From Cyclobacteriaceae bacterium (GTDB lineage: Bacteria > Bacteroidota > Bacteroidia > Cytophagales > Cyclobacteriaceae): a stretch of 64,000 nucleotides of DNA. Shown piece after piece: positions 27,025 through 34,456 of this stretch. Position 1 is the stretch's first letter. Each line of letters starts with the position of its first letter. The DNA is taken from positions 1 to 64,000 of the forward strand of contig JANQKF010000016.1 of NCBI GenBank assembly GCA_028281285.1. Reading direction: 5' to 3'. The position numbers were made by a program, and so were the translations under genes. The notes beneath the pieces are model-generated. The model worked only from the letters and a program-made list of their open reading frames with translations, was not told where the DNA came from and searched no databases.

Positions 27025-27825
27025 TTATATTTTTTGTCCAATTACCTGAATGGCATTGCCCCAATTCCCCTGGTGAATTAGCCTATCCATTTGAATTAAG
27101 CCCTTGGAAATGGGTAGAGTCAATAGTTGAGTAATTACACCCATTCTTTTACCCAAATAGGCCAATTCCCAACCAAGTCTTGAAAACCACCCATCTGAAT
27201 AGGCAGCATGAACTAATCTAAAACCCTCTTCAATAAATCGCTGTTTCAGACTTTCTAAATCATAGATTTGACCAATGTGCTCATCCTTCAACCATTCATG
27301 GTGCTTTTCGAACCAACGCTCCGGCAATATGGTGCGCTGAGTTCTATTGGGAATTTTTACCAGTAGGTAACCGTTGGTTTTGAGCCTTTCATAAGAGGCC
27401 CGGAAAGGCATTTCCTCAGACGAAATGTGCTCAAACACATCAACAGAAAAAATGAAATTGAAATCCGATTCATTTAGATTTTCAGTCTGAACGCAGTGTG
27501 TATGTACATTGTCAATCCCAGATTTATGAAGAGCTTCTTCAATGGATCTTATGCGAGATTCGTCAATATCAAGTGCATGAATATCAGCTTTTGGAAGTGC
27601 AGTCGCCAAGCTAATGCTATACTCTCCATATCCCGCTCCTAAGTCTAAAACCTTAGGTTTTGTGCCTATCGGGATGTTTTTCATAAGTTCTCTAAATATT
27701 GTGAAGCGTGCGTAGTTGCCCACATTAGTATATCCGAAAATGGCCGAGAACACTATACTCATAAACGGGTGGGACCTCATCTTTTTGCTGGTGTGCTTTT
27801 GTGCACTTCCGAATGTTAGTTCCAT
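27025..27825 (-). CDS. Class I SAM-dependent methyltransferase in the polysaccharide locus
   Basis: A 266-residue methyltransferase with intact SAM motifs: VLDLGAGYGEYS (motif I), IHALDIDESRI (acidic loop) and FIFSVDVFEHIS. In this setting it probably methylates a sugar of the polysaccharide or a lipid-linked intermediate. Its start overlaps the flippase end by 10 bases, so they are co-translated. An inner ATG (MRSHPF) is a less likely start because the first 15 residues still lie in continuous frame with the operon. Confidence 0.85.
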   Translation of the reverse strand: MELTFGSAQKHTSKKMRSHPFMSIVFSAIFGYTNVGNYARFTIFRELMKNIPIGTKPKVLDLGAGYGEYSISLATALPKADIHALDIDESRIRSIEEALHKSGIDNVHTHCVQTENLNESDFNFIFSVDVFEHISSEEMPFRASYERLKTNGYLLVKIPNRTQRTILPERWFEKHHEWLKDEHIGQIYDLESLKQRFIEEGFRLVHAAYSDGWFSRLGWELAYLGKRMGVITQLLTLPISKGLIQMDRLIHQGNWGNAIQVIGQKI

Positions 27826-29132
27826 GTATACAGATGTTTAAATGATTTGATTTTTTTATTCAGTAGAACCCATTGTTCTCTTAAGATGGCTTTGTGTCGG
27901 ATATTCAGAATGTCGGCAATTCTTAATTGACCAATAACTACAGTCAAAATGGTGCTCATGGAGGTTGCCCATGCGGCTCCTTCCAGTCCAAATTGGGGGA
28001 TAAGAATCAAGTTCATAATGACATTGAACAGCACACTTAGTGTGAGCATCTGAAAATTGACTTCCGGCATACCAATGGCATCAAGGGTCAAGCCGAATAC
28101 TCGCCCCCAGGGCTTTATTAAACTGGGAAGAAGAAGTATACCGACAATCATTATTGATTCATTATAAGTAACTGATGATAAGTTATTTATTATTATCTCT
28201 TTAAATAGAAATATGAATAAGGCAGTTGGCATCATCACAAGTGACAATGTCAAAATATGTTTTCCATATTCTCGGCTCACCTTGTAGTATCCGTGCTGAT
28301 GGAAGGCTTTGGCGATTCTTGGATAAATGACCTGTGAGAACGCGTTTAGCGGCAGGTCGGTATAGTTAATGATTTTTGTTGCAAGATGATAAACAGCAAC
28401 TGAGTTTGGGTTGAGAAAAAATCCGATCAGGAAAATGTCAGACTTGGCGAATGCAAGCGACATTAGGTTGGTGCCGGCATTATATCGCCCGAATTGGAAT
28501 AGTCTTTTCATGAACATCCAACTCGGCACCCCCAGTGAAAGTACTTTTGCAATTAATGAGAAAATGAGCACAGGAATACATGCAAGAAGTTGAAGACGAA
28601 TGATTTGATCCAGGTTCAGATGACTCAATTGTTTAGCTAAAAGGACTCCTGATGTGAAGGTCAATGCATAGAGGATGTTGGAAAGCAAGTATCCCTTATA
28701 GTCTTCTTTAGCTACTAAAAGTGAATTGATAAACTGAAAAATGCCAAGGCCCAATAATGAAAACACTGCCTGACTCAATAATTCGGGGAGGTCTTTTGAG
28801 TGCCAGAGGTTACCCAAAACTGGTCCTATGAAGTACAGTATCGATGCAACGGATCCAATCGTGATTAGATTTAAGAATAGTCCAGAGCCGATCCATTTCC
28901 TTGTATGATTGGGGTTTTCGATAATGAACTTAACGAGCCCGTTTTGTATTAGCCCCTGGCGAATACTATCCGCAATTGAGATTAGGGTGATGTACAAGGC
29001 CCAAACTCCAAATTCTTCTTTACTAAAGTTGTTGATGAGTATTATCATCAATAGGAAGTTGGCCATTAGAAAACACCCTTGGCCGCCTAGAGAGAAAAGA
29101 CTATTCTGAACGATTACTTGACCTTTCTTCAT
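27816..29132 (-). CDS. Wzx-like polysaccharide flippase
   Basis: A multi-span protein (438 residues from the chosen start) of the MATE/MVF polysaccharide flippase group: about 12 to 14 hydrophobic helices, a start of QNSLFSLGGQGCFLMANFLL, the middle FGRYNAGTNLMSLAFAKSDIFLIGFFL and a C-terminal half with GLEGAAWATSMST. It flips undecaprenyl-linked repeats to the periplasm. The start at 29132 is well supported: its ATG shares one base with the TGA stop of the upstream glycosyltransferase (TGATG), a classic coupling. A further in-frame upstream ATG would run into that gene. Confidence 0.9.
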   Translation of the reverse strand: MKKGQVIVQNSLFSLGGQGCFLMANFLLMIILINNFSKEEFGVWALYITLISIADSIRQGLIQNGLVKFIIENPNHTRKWIGSGLFLNLITIGSVASILYFIGPVLGNLWHSKDLPELLSQAVFSLLGLGIFQFINSLLVAKEDYKGYLLSNILYALTFTSGVLLAKQLSHLNLDQIIRLQLLACIPVLIFSLIAKVLSLGVPSWMFMKRLFQFGRYNAGTNLMSLAFAKSDIFLIGFFLNPNSVAVYHLATKIINYTDLPLNAFSQVIYPRIAKAFHQHGYYKVSREYGKHILTLSLVMMPTALFIFLFKEIIINNLSSVTYNESIMIVGILLLPSLIKPWGRVFGLTLDAIGMPEVNFQMLTLSVLFNVIMNLILIPQFGLEGAAWATSMSTILTVVIGQLRIADILNIRHKAILREQWVLLNKKIKSFKHLYTWN

Positions 29133-30286
29133 CAGGAGGCAATTTTTTGGTAAGTGCTCAATGTTTGCTGGGCGATTTTGTCCCAACTAAAATGTCGTTG
29201 AACGTGGTGGAAGCCATTGGCACCTAGTTTTGAGGCAAATCCATGGTCCATGGCCAGGTAATTCATCGTATAAATAAACTCTTTACCATCCTGAGGATTA
29301 CATAACAAACCATTATAGCCATGTACCACAGACTCGCGTATTGCAGGTAGATCTGAGGCAATAACCGGTACAGATTGAGCATTGGCTTCGAGCAATACGA
29401 TACCCTGTGTCTCGTAGTCTGATGGGAGAAGTAGCGCTTGGTATGATGGGAGTATTTTCATGATATTATCATTGTCCATAGCCCCCCAAAAATTGATTCG
29501 GTCTTGGAAACCCAGCATTTTGACACGTTCAAACCATGTTTGCATCATTGGTCCATCACCAATAATGTCCAAGTGCACATAGGGTTTTGAATGCCGAAAA
29601 TTCTCAATGATCTTATCTAAGCCCTTTACTTGGTGAAGTCTTCCGACAAATAAGAATCGGACGATGTCCCTCGACTTGTCAATTTCCACTTTTGGCTGAC
29701 TTTTTACACCGTTTGGAATTAATAGAATATTCTTTGAGTGTGGACTTTGTTCTTGAATATCAGAGATGAGGCTTTCGCTGACAGCGATTGATTGTTTGCT
29801 GTGAGCCACTAGTTTTTGTTCAAATTTTTGGGTTAACCATCTGTGCATTCGTCCATTGATATCAAACGGATTCCGATTGCTATATTCTTTGGTAATCAAA
29901 CCATGAAACGTGGTGATTAGCTTGCTCCTAAGAGCTTGATCTGTGATCAGTAATTGACCGCTTCGTCCCTGAATATGAATGATGTCAAACTGATCATGAT
30001 TTCGTTTGACCCATTGTTTGGCTTGCCAGTTAAAGCAAAATTCTTCTGCAACGAATGCAATTGGTTTTATATAACGGCCGGGGAAGAACGGAATTTCGAT
30101 AAAATCAACTCCTGATTTTTGATAGCGATGAATTGGGTTTCTGAACCTTCCACCGGTTAAGACGCTTACTTTTTGTCCCTGTTTGACCAGGGCTTGCGCC
30201 AACTCCCAGGTATGCGTTTGAATTCCACCTTTGAAACGCCAGGGCATGGATTTGCAGATGAGCAGTATATGTTTAGCCTTTTCCAT
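29132..30286 (-). CDS. GT4 family glycosyltransferase
   Basis: A 384-residue GT-B fold glycosyltransferase. The N-terminal domain has MPWRFKGGIQTHTWELAQAL, and the C-terminal nucleotide-sugar domain has FLFVGRLHQVKGLDKII, DIIGDGPM, INFWGAMDN and PSDYETQGIVLLEANA, where the E(x7)E motif of family 4 is recognisable. It should work on the cytosolic face during repeat assembly. Its first 14 bases overlap the end of the small membrane peptide gene, and its stop overlaps the flippase start, so it sits in a tightly coupled block. Confidence 0.92.
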   Translation of the reverse strand: MEKAKHILLICKSMPWRFKGGIQTHTWELAQALVKQGQKVSVLTGGRFRNPIHRYQKSGVDFIEIPFFPGRYIKPIAFVAEEFCFNWQAKQWVKRNHDQFDIIHIQGRSGQLLITDQALRSKLITTFHGLITKEYSNRNPFDINGRMHRWLTQKFEQKLVAHSKQSIAVSESLISDIQEQSPHSKNILLIPNGVKSQPKVEIDKSRDIVRFLFVGRLHQVKGLDKIIENFRHSKPYVHLDIIGDGPMMQTWFERVKMLGFQDRINFWGAMDNDNIMKILPSYQALLLPSDYETQGIVLLEANAQSVPVIASDLPAIRESVVHGYNGLLCNPQDGKEFIYTMNYLAMDHGFASKLGANGFHHVQRHFSWDKIAQQTLSTYQKIAS

Positions 30287-30410
30287 GTTTCTTATGCTTT
30301 TTTCTTTTGACTCTTTTTTCGGCTTCGGCTTTAGACACCATAATTCCCCAGATCATGGCAAAAGCGGCTAATGGTAATACTGCGGGCCAGGGGACTCCTG
30401 AGAAAATCAT
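30273..30410 (-). CDS. Overlooked 45-residue single-span membrane peptide
   Basis: A short gene not obvious from length alone. Its ATG (30408-30410) overlaps the TGA stop of the upstream glycosyltransferase as ATGA, and it ends in TAA (30273-30275) inside the start of the next glycosyltransferase, overlapping it by 14 bases. The product starts MIFSGVPWPAVLPLAAFAM and has one hydrophobic span (about 8-26). A strongly basic tail follows (KRVKRKKHKKHGKG), so the tail should face the cytosol. Both overlaps fit translational coupling. I recognise no family. It might tether or regulate the adjacent glycosyltransferases at the membrane; that is inference. Confidence 0.7.
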   Translation of the reverse strand: MIFSGVPWPAVLPLAAFAMIWGIMVSKAEAEKRVKRKKHKKHGKG

Positions 30411-31588
30411 GATTGAGCCAATTGTTGATGAGGGGTATGCAGAAATTCCATGCGCGACCGTTTCATTAACCTCAACGCTTTGATGGTAGAGCTGAATAAT
30501 TTTGGCATTACGCTTATTATCTGCTTAAAATTCTGGCTTATCAGCTCAAGAGGTAACACTAGTAGATAGCTTGCGAGATTGGATACCAATCCTAAAACGG
30601 CTGGTGCCCAAATCCATGAGATTTGAAACAATACTCCAACAATCAACAGCATAAACAAGGCAAATGGAACCAAAAACCGAGGTGGCATTGCGAGCTGGTA
30701 GGTTTTGTGGAAATAATCAAAATTCCCCAGGGAAAGCCCCTTTAAACCCTTTAACCAATGTTTACCGAAAAAGGAATATTGTGCTTCCAGCCATCGGCCT
30801 CGTTGAAGTTCGTAGGCTGAAGTATTACTGACTTTTTGATCATAAACAATCGCTTCCTCAACGTAGGCGATGTGCTGTCTGCGTTTGGTGAAAAGGAGTT
30901 CTAATTCTTTATCAAATCCACCTACTGCCTTCAGTTTATGGATTACTTTTTTGAAGAGTTGAAAATCAAAAACCATCCCGGATCCAGATAACTTACTGGA
31001 AAGCCCCATTCTATTGGCTCCTTTACAGAATATCTTGTGATTGGCGATTTCGGCCATTCCATCAAGAGTTGCTATTGCATTTTCCTTGTTAAATGGAGCA
31101 CGTTGCGCCTGGATGACCTTGTAGCCATTATGGAGATAGATATTCATCCTATGTAGGAAGTCCCAGTTCATCAAATTGTCAGAATCAAGCACTACTACTC
31201 CATCATAGCCATGGTCATAGTTGTTCATGGCAGCCTGCAAGGCTTTCACCTTTGTGCTTTGGTCAAAGTCCACCTTGACTACTTGAGCACCCATTTTACG
31301 AAGCTCGTAAATGGTGTTTCTTTGTAGCCCATCGGCAATCACCACCAAATCGAATTTGGTACGTGGATATTGAAAGGAGAGTGCTTTGTTCTTTTTGACT
31401 GAATTCAGAATGACTTCATCCTCTTGATAAGCCGGGATGAGCACTAAAAATTTCTTGAAAGTCCGATAGGTGTCAAGAGATCGCTTGGTTTTGAATTGAG
31501 CTGCAATAGACAGTGTCAATTGATACAAGGAACTCAGTGTTAGATAAGCTACGACTAGGAGAAGGGGAGTCGTAAATAGTATGTTCAT
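30407..31588 (-). CDS. Processive-type GT2 membrane glycosyltransferase (QxxRW)
   Basis: A 393-residue integral membrane GT2. After one N-terminal helix the catalytic domain shows VLIPAYQEDE, VVIADGLQ, VVVLDSDNLM (DSD) and QRGRWLEAQ, which is the QxxRW motif of cellulose- and hyaluronan-synthase-like enzymes. Two or three C-terminal helices (about 305-360) follow. The motif suggests processive synthesis or transfer to a lipid at the membrane. It is followed by the small membrane peptide with an ATGA overlap. A 196-base gap with a palindromic repeat lies upstream, so a separate promoter or partial polarity is possible there. Confidence 0.88.
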   Translation of the reverse strand: MNILFTTPLLLVVAYLTLSSLYQLTLSIAAQFKTKRSLDTYRTFKKFLVLIPAYQEDEVILNSVKKNKALSFQYPRTKFDLVVIADGLQRNTIYELRKMGAQVVKVDFDQSTKVKALQAAMNNYDHGYDGVVVLDSDNLMNWDFLHRMNIYLHNGYKVIQAQRAPFNKENAIATLDGMAEIANHKIFCKGANRMGLSSKLSGSGMVFDFQLFKKVIHKLKAVGGFDKELELLFTKRRQHIAYVEEAIVYDQKVSNTSAYELQRGRWLEAQYSFFGKHWLKGLKGLSLGNFDYFHKTYQLAMPPRFLVPFALFMLLIVGVLFQISWIWAPAVLGLVSNLASYLLVLPLELISQNFKQIISVMPKLFSSTIKALRLMKRSRMEFLHTPHQQLAQS

Positions 31589-31707
31589 GACTTCTTTGTT
31601 TTGTTGGTTTAAAGGTATCCCCTAGGGAGATTCAGCGACTTTGAAAGCGATGACTGTCGGACTGTCTGGGATGATTGGGGCGCTGGCTTCGATAAGCTAT
31701 TTGGCAC

Positions 31708-31784
31708 GTCATTCTGAGCGAAATGAAATGAAGCGAAGAATCTGCTCACGGCTATATGGAGATTACTTCGTACCTCGTAATGAC
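31708..31784. repeat. Palindromic intergenic repeat, copy 1
   Basis: A 77-base element bounded by GTCATT (31708-31713) and AATGAC (31779-31784). Inside is GCGAAGAATCT, with an imperfect inverse AGATTACTTCG further right. This style of repeat (GTCATTCTGAGCGAA... with inverted ends) occurs as a small non-coding mobile-like element in Bacteroidota genomes. It ends one base before the stop codon of the polymerase gene. A second element of the same style lies at 34354-34447. Confidence 0.75.
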
Positions 31785-33212
31785 TTATACATGACGATCT
31801 CGGATAAGGAACAAAAACCCAATCATCATGGGCATGATAATACCGGTTGGCATCTGACCAAAGACCTGATTTCCGTAGCTGGCCAAAAGAACACCTGCAA
31901 AGCAAGCATATAATGCGCAGGCATACACTTTTTGCCTCGGATCATGCATTGTCATGATTCGGTGGCCGCCCTTGCCCAGGATAAATCCCAGGAAAATTAA
32001 GTGTAGTGCCAGGCCAACCACACCAGTTTCTGCCCAGATTTTGACGTACCAGCTGTCTGTGGCTGTGTTGGCCATCAGGGAGTCAGGGTTAAATCGGGCT
32101 CCCCAGAACCCCGCAGTACCAATGCCACCACCAAAAGGTTTATCGGCCAGATAATGACCAAAGATCTTTTGGTTTTCCAACCGCACAGAAAGGGATTTAT
32201 TCTCAGGGTCAAGGGCGGTCCGCATTCTGCGGACTTGCTCAACGCCTTGAAAAAGGAAGGTGTATTTCAGAATACAGAATACGATAAGCATGCCACCGAA
32301 TCCTGCGATCAGCAATTTGAAATTCTTAACTACAACCAAGTAGGCAATACCACCGGCTAGAGGCACAGCCAATGCGCCTCGTGTTCCTGAGATGGCAAAT
32401 CCAACTAGGAAAACTAGGGCACAGAAAAGATAGATACCTTTTCGCTTTACTGAAAACGGTCCGGTAACCAGAATGGCGCAGAGCATTGACATCATGGCCT
32501 GAGATGCACCAAAGGCTCCGGCATCACTGTAGAAGGAAAAGACCCGGAGCACACCATGTAATACGTGCTCCTCATGATGATTTTCATTATAAAGCCAGTT
32601 GTATTCAGCAAAGTCAACTCCGAGTAGCTGTTGCTTAAGTCCCCAGGCTGTGCCAAAAAGAGACAAGATGATCAGCCCATGAAAGAACCGTACCAGGTCC
32701 TTTTCTTCTCTAAAAAGGAGAAATATGATGGGAATGATGAGTAGTTGATAGAAGCCGATGCCACGCATTGCGTAAAACCAGGCTACTAAGCCATTACCAT
32801 TCGGGTTGGCAATTTCGAATACCAGGTAGCCAAACCAAATAAGGCTCAACCAGACCACATCCTTTCGAGCATGCTTCCATTTGACTTTGACATTGCTATT
32901 GAGAAGGATGGAAATCCATGATAAGGTAAGTAGAATGTCAATAGACAGTCCCCAGGGTGCTTCCAAATAACGCGTCAATCCAGAGGCAAGGAAACTCATC
33001 ACTAAGGCAATCCAGACTCCAGCTTTGGGCTTACGCCACAAATAGGAGAGGATCACGATCACAACCGGAAGAGTTGCCAAAAGTCCGGCACCCGTTAGAC
33101 CCATGGTCTTTATCAATAGGAAGCTTAGCACTAACAAACTGACCAGTGCTATCCATCCAAATCCCGATAGGATTTGCTCTGCACCTTTGAGTCTTGTAGT
33201 ATAAGAAGTCAT
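31785..33212 (-). CDS. Wzy-like O-antigen polymerase/ligase
   Basis: An integral membrane protein of about 475 residues with about 11 helices in the pattern of O-antigen polymerases/ligases. A large periplasmic loop (about 185-290, near YNWLYNENHHEEHVLHGVLRV) precedes the Wzy_C-like second half with FGGGIGTAGFWGARF and DSWYVKIWAETGVVGL. It should join repeat units in the periplasm. I start at ATG 33212, one base after the TGA of the upstream glycosyltransferase. Its stop codon abuts the palindromic repeat at 31784, so the repeat may have inserted right behind the gene. Confidence 0.88.
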   Translation of the reverse strand: MTSYTTRLKGAEQILSGFGWIALVSLLVLSFLLIKTMGLTGAGLLATLPVVIVILSYLWRKPKAGVWIALVMSFLASGLTRYLEAPWGLSIDILLTLSWISILLNSNVKVKWKHARKDVVWLSLIWFGYLVFEIANPNGNGLVAWFYAMRGIGFYQLLIIPIIFLLFREEKDLVRFFHGLIILSLFGTAWGLKQQLLGVDFAEYNWLYNENHHEEHVLHGVLRVFSFYSDAGAFGASQAMMSMLCAILVTGPFSVKRKGIYLFCALVFLVGFAISGTRGALAVPLAGGIAYLVVVKNFKLLIAGFGGMLIVFCILKYTFLFQGVEQVRRMRTALDPENKSLSVRLENQKIFGHYLADKPFGGGIGTAGFWGARFNPDSLMANTATDSWYVKIWAETGVVGLALHLIFLGFILGKGGHRIMTMHDPRQKVYACALYACFAGVLLASYGNQVFGQMPTGIIMPMMIGFLFLIRDRHV

Positions 33213-33213
33213 T

Positions 33214-34344
33214 TCAGCTAAGTTCTTTCGAAAAGTTCTTTTGACGTTCCTCCCACGAATTCCCACTTGCAAAATCAATCCGTTTTTGAATGCGAAAACG
33301 TGAATTGGTTTTCAATTCTCTGTTTAGACAATACAGAAACTCTTCCTGATTTTCGGCAATTGAGATCAGGTTGGAAAAGTCAGATAAGTCCCCAAAATGG
33401 GTACTCACCACAGGTTTACCCATAGCCAGGTATTCATTGATCTTTAGTGGATAGATTCCTGCCGTTAACTCATTTCTCACAAAGGGAATGATACAAGCAT
33501 CTACCTGACGGAGCAGTTCAGCCAGCTTCTCCTGGGGTTGCGGACCGTTAAAGACAACATTCACAGGCAATCCTTTTAGGGACAAAGATTTGATAGGTCC
33601 GAAAAACTGAAACTGATATTCCGGAAGCTCTTTCGCCAGGTAATGAATCAACTTAAAATCAATGCGATCATCAATAGCCCCGATATAGCCGATTCTGCGG
33701 AAATTGGTTTTGTCCTTCGATGGTCTTTGAAAGAGAGACAAGTTCACCCCATTCTTCACTATGGAAACATTAGGGTTGGTTGTCTTTTTGGATTCGGCAA
33801 GGGGTTTTGAACTGCAAATCACCTGGTCCACTTTCTTTAGATAATCTGATTCAAAAGAAGGTCCGTACTTATTCGACCATGAGGTTCCCTTCAGTTCATC
33901 GTAGCAGTAATAGACTTTCTTCTTCACCTTCCAGGCTTTGTGAGTAAGGCAACCGAATACCGGATTTAAGGTATTCACCAAGGTGGTTTCTTCCATATTG
34001 ATCTTTTTCAACACTTTCCTTACATGTCTTCTGATCCACCATCCGTTGAGCTGACTTAGAAGCTTAAACAAGTGCTGATTATTAACCCAGTTCATAGGTA
34101 GGATGGGGGGAGTGTTATACACCTCGATCATTCCATGATCGGTTTTGATCTTTCTCCAGCGTGATTTTAGCCCTAATACATGTTCTTTTGGGCAGTACTC
34201 GGTTTTGAATACATCTTTCCAGGTGTAATGATAGTCGAGGTAGATTACGCGATGATCTTTGGTAAGCCTTGTCATTAGTTCTACGGTCGACTTGACGTAG
34301 GGGGCGTCCCAGGCAGGAAAGGCGTGGCAGATGATGGCTTTCAT
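33214..34344 (-). CDS. GT-B glycosyltransferase (GT1/GT4-like)
   Basis: A 376-residue enzyme starting MKAIICHAFPAWDAPYV at ATG 34344. The frame stays open upstream to 34545, but that stretch only translates the palindromic repeat at 34354-34447 and part of the Wzz gene end, so it is not a true N-terminus. C-terminal motifs RRIGYIGAIDDRIDFKLI, FFGPI, FNGPQPQEKLAELL and KINEYLAMGKPVVST are typical of the nucleotide-sugar domain. The N-terminal half is divergent (YYCYDELKGTSW near residue 150). It adds a sugar during repeat assembly. Confidence 0.88.
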   Translation of the reverse strand: MKAIICHAFPAWDAPYVKSTVELMTRLTKDHRVIYLDYHYTWKDVFKTEYCPKEHVLGLKSRWRKIKTDHGMIEVYNTPPILPMNWVNNQHLFKLLSQLNGWWIRRHVRKVLKKINMEETTLVNTLNPVFGCLTHKAWKVKKKVYYCYDELKGTSWSNKYGPSFESDYLKKVDQVICSSKPLAESKKTTNPNVSIVKNGVNLSLFQRPSKDKTNFRRIGYIGAIDDRIDFKLIHYLAKELPEYQFQFFGPIKSLSLKGLPVNVVFNGPQPQEKLAELLRQVDACIIPFVRNELTAGIYPLKINEYLAMGKPVVSTHFGDLSDFSNLISIAENQEEFLYCLNRELKTNSRFRIQKRIDFASGNSWEERQKNFSKELS

Positions 34345-34353
34345 AGTGGTCTT

Positions 34354-34447
34354 GTCATTGCGAGGACGTAGGACGAAGCAATCTCCCAATTGCGATGAAG
34401 GGATTGCTTCGCAAGTCTTCGTTTTACTTCGACTGACTCGCAATGAC
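34354..34447. repeat. Palindromic intergenic repeat, copy 2
   Basis: A 94-base element with perfect 11-bp terminal inverted repeats, GTCATTGCGAG (34354-34364) and CTCGCAATGAC (34437-34447). Nested within are perfect 10-bp arms CGAAGCAATC (34374-34383) and GATTGCTTCG (34402-34411). It can fold into a long hairpin or cruciform. It fills the gap between the Wzz-like gene and the GT-B glycosyltransferase and adds a spurious in-frame extension to the latter. The same core is widespread as a non-coding repeat in Bacteroidota, to my knowledge. Confidence 0.85.
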
Positions 34448-34456
34448 AGTGCTGAT

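Noticed and set aside
31589-31707. Small gene on the plus strand around 31641-31913
   Set aside because: The frame runs through the palindromic repeat and into the antisense of the polymerase gene; no coding signs.
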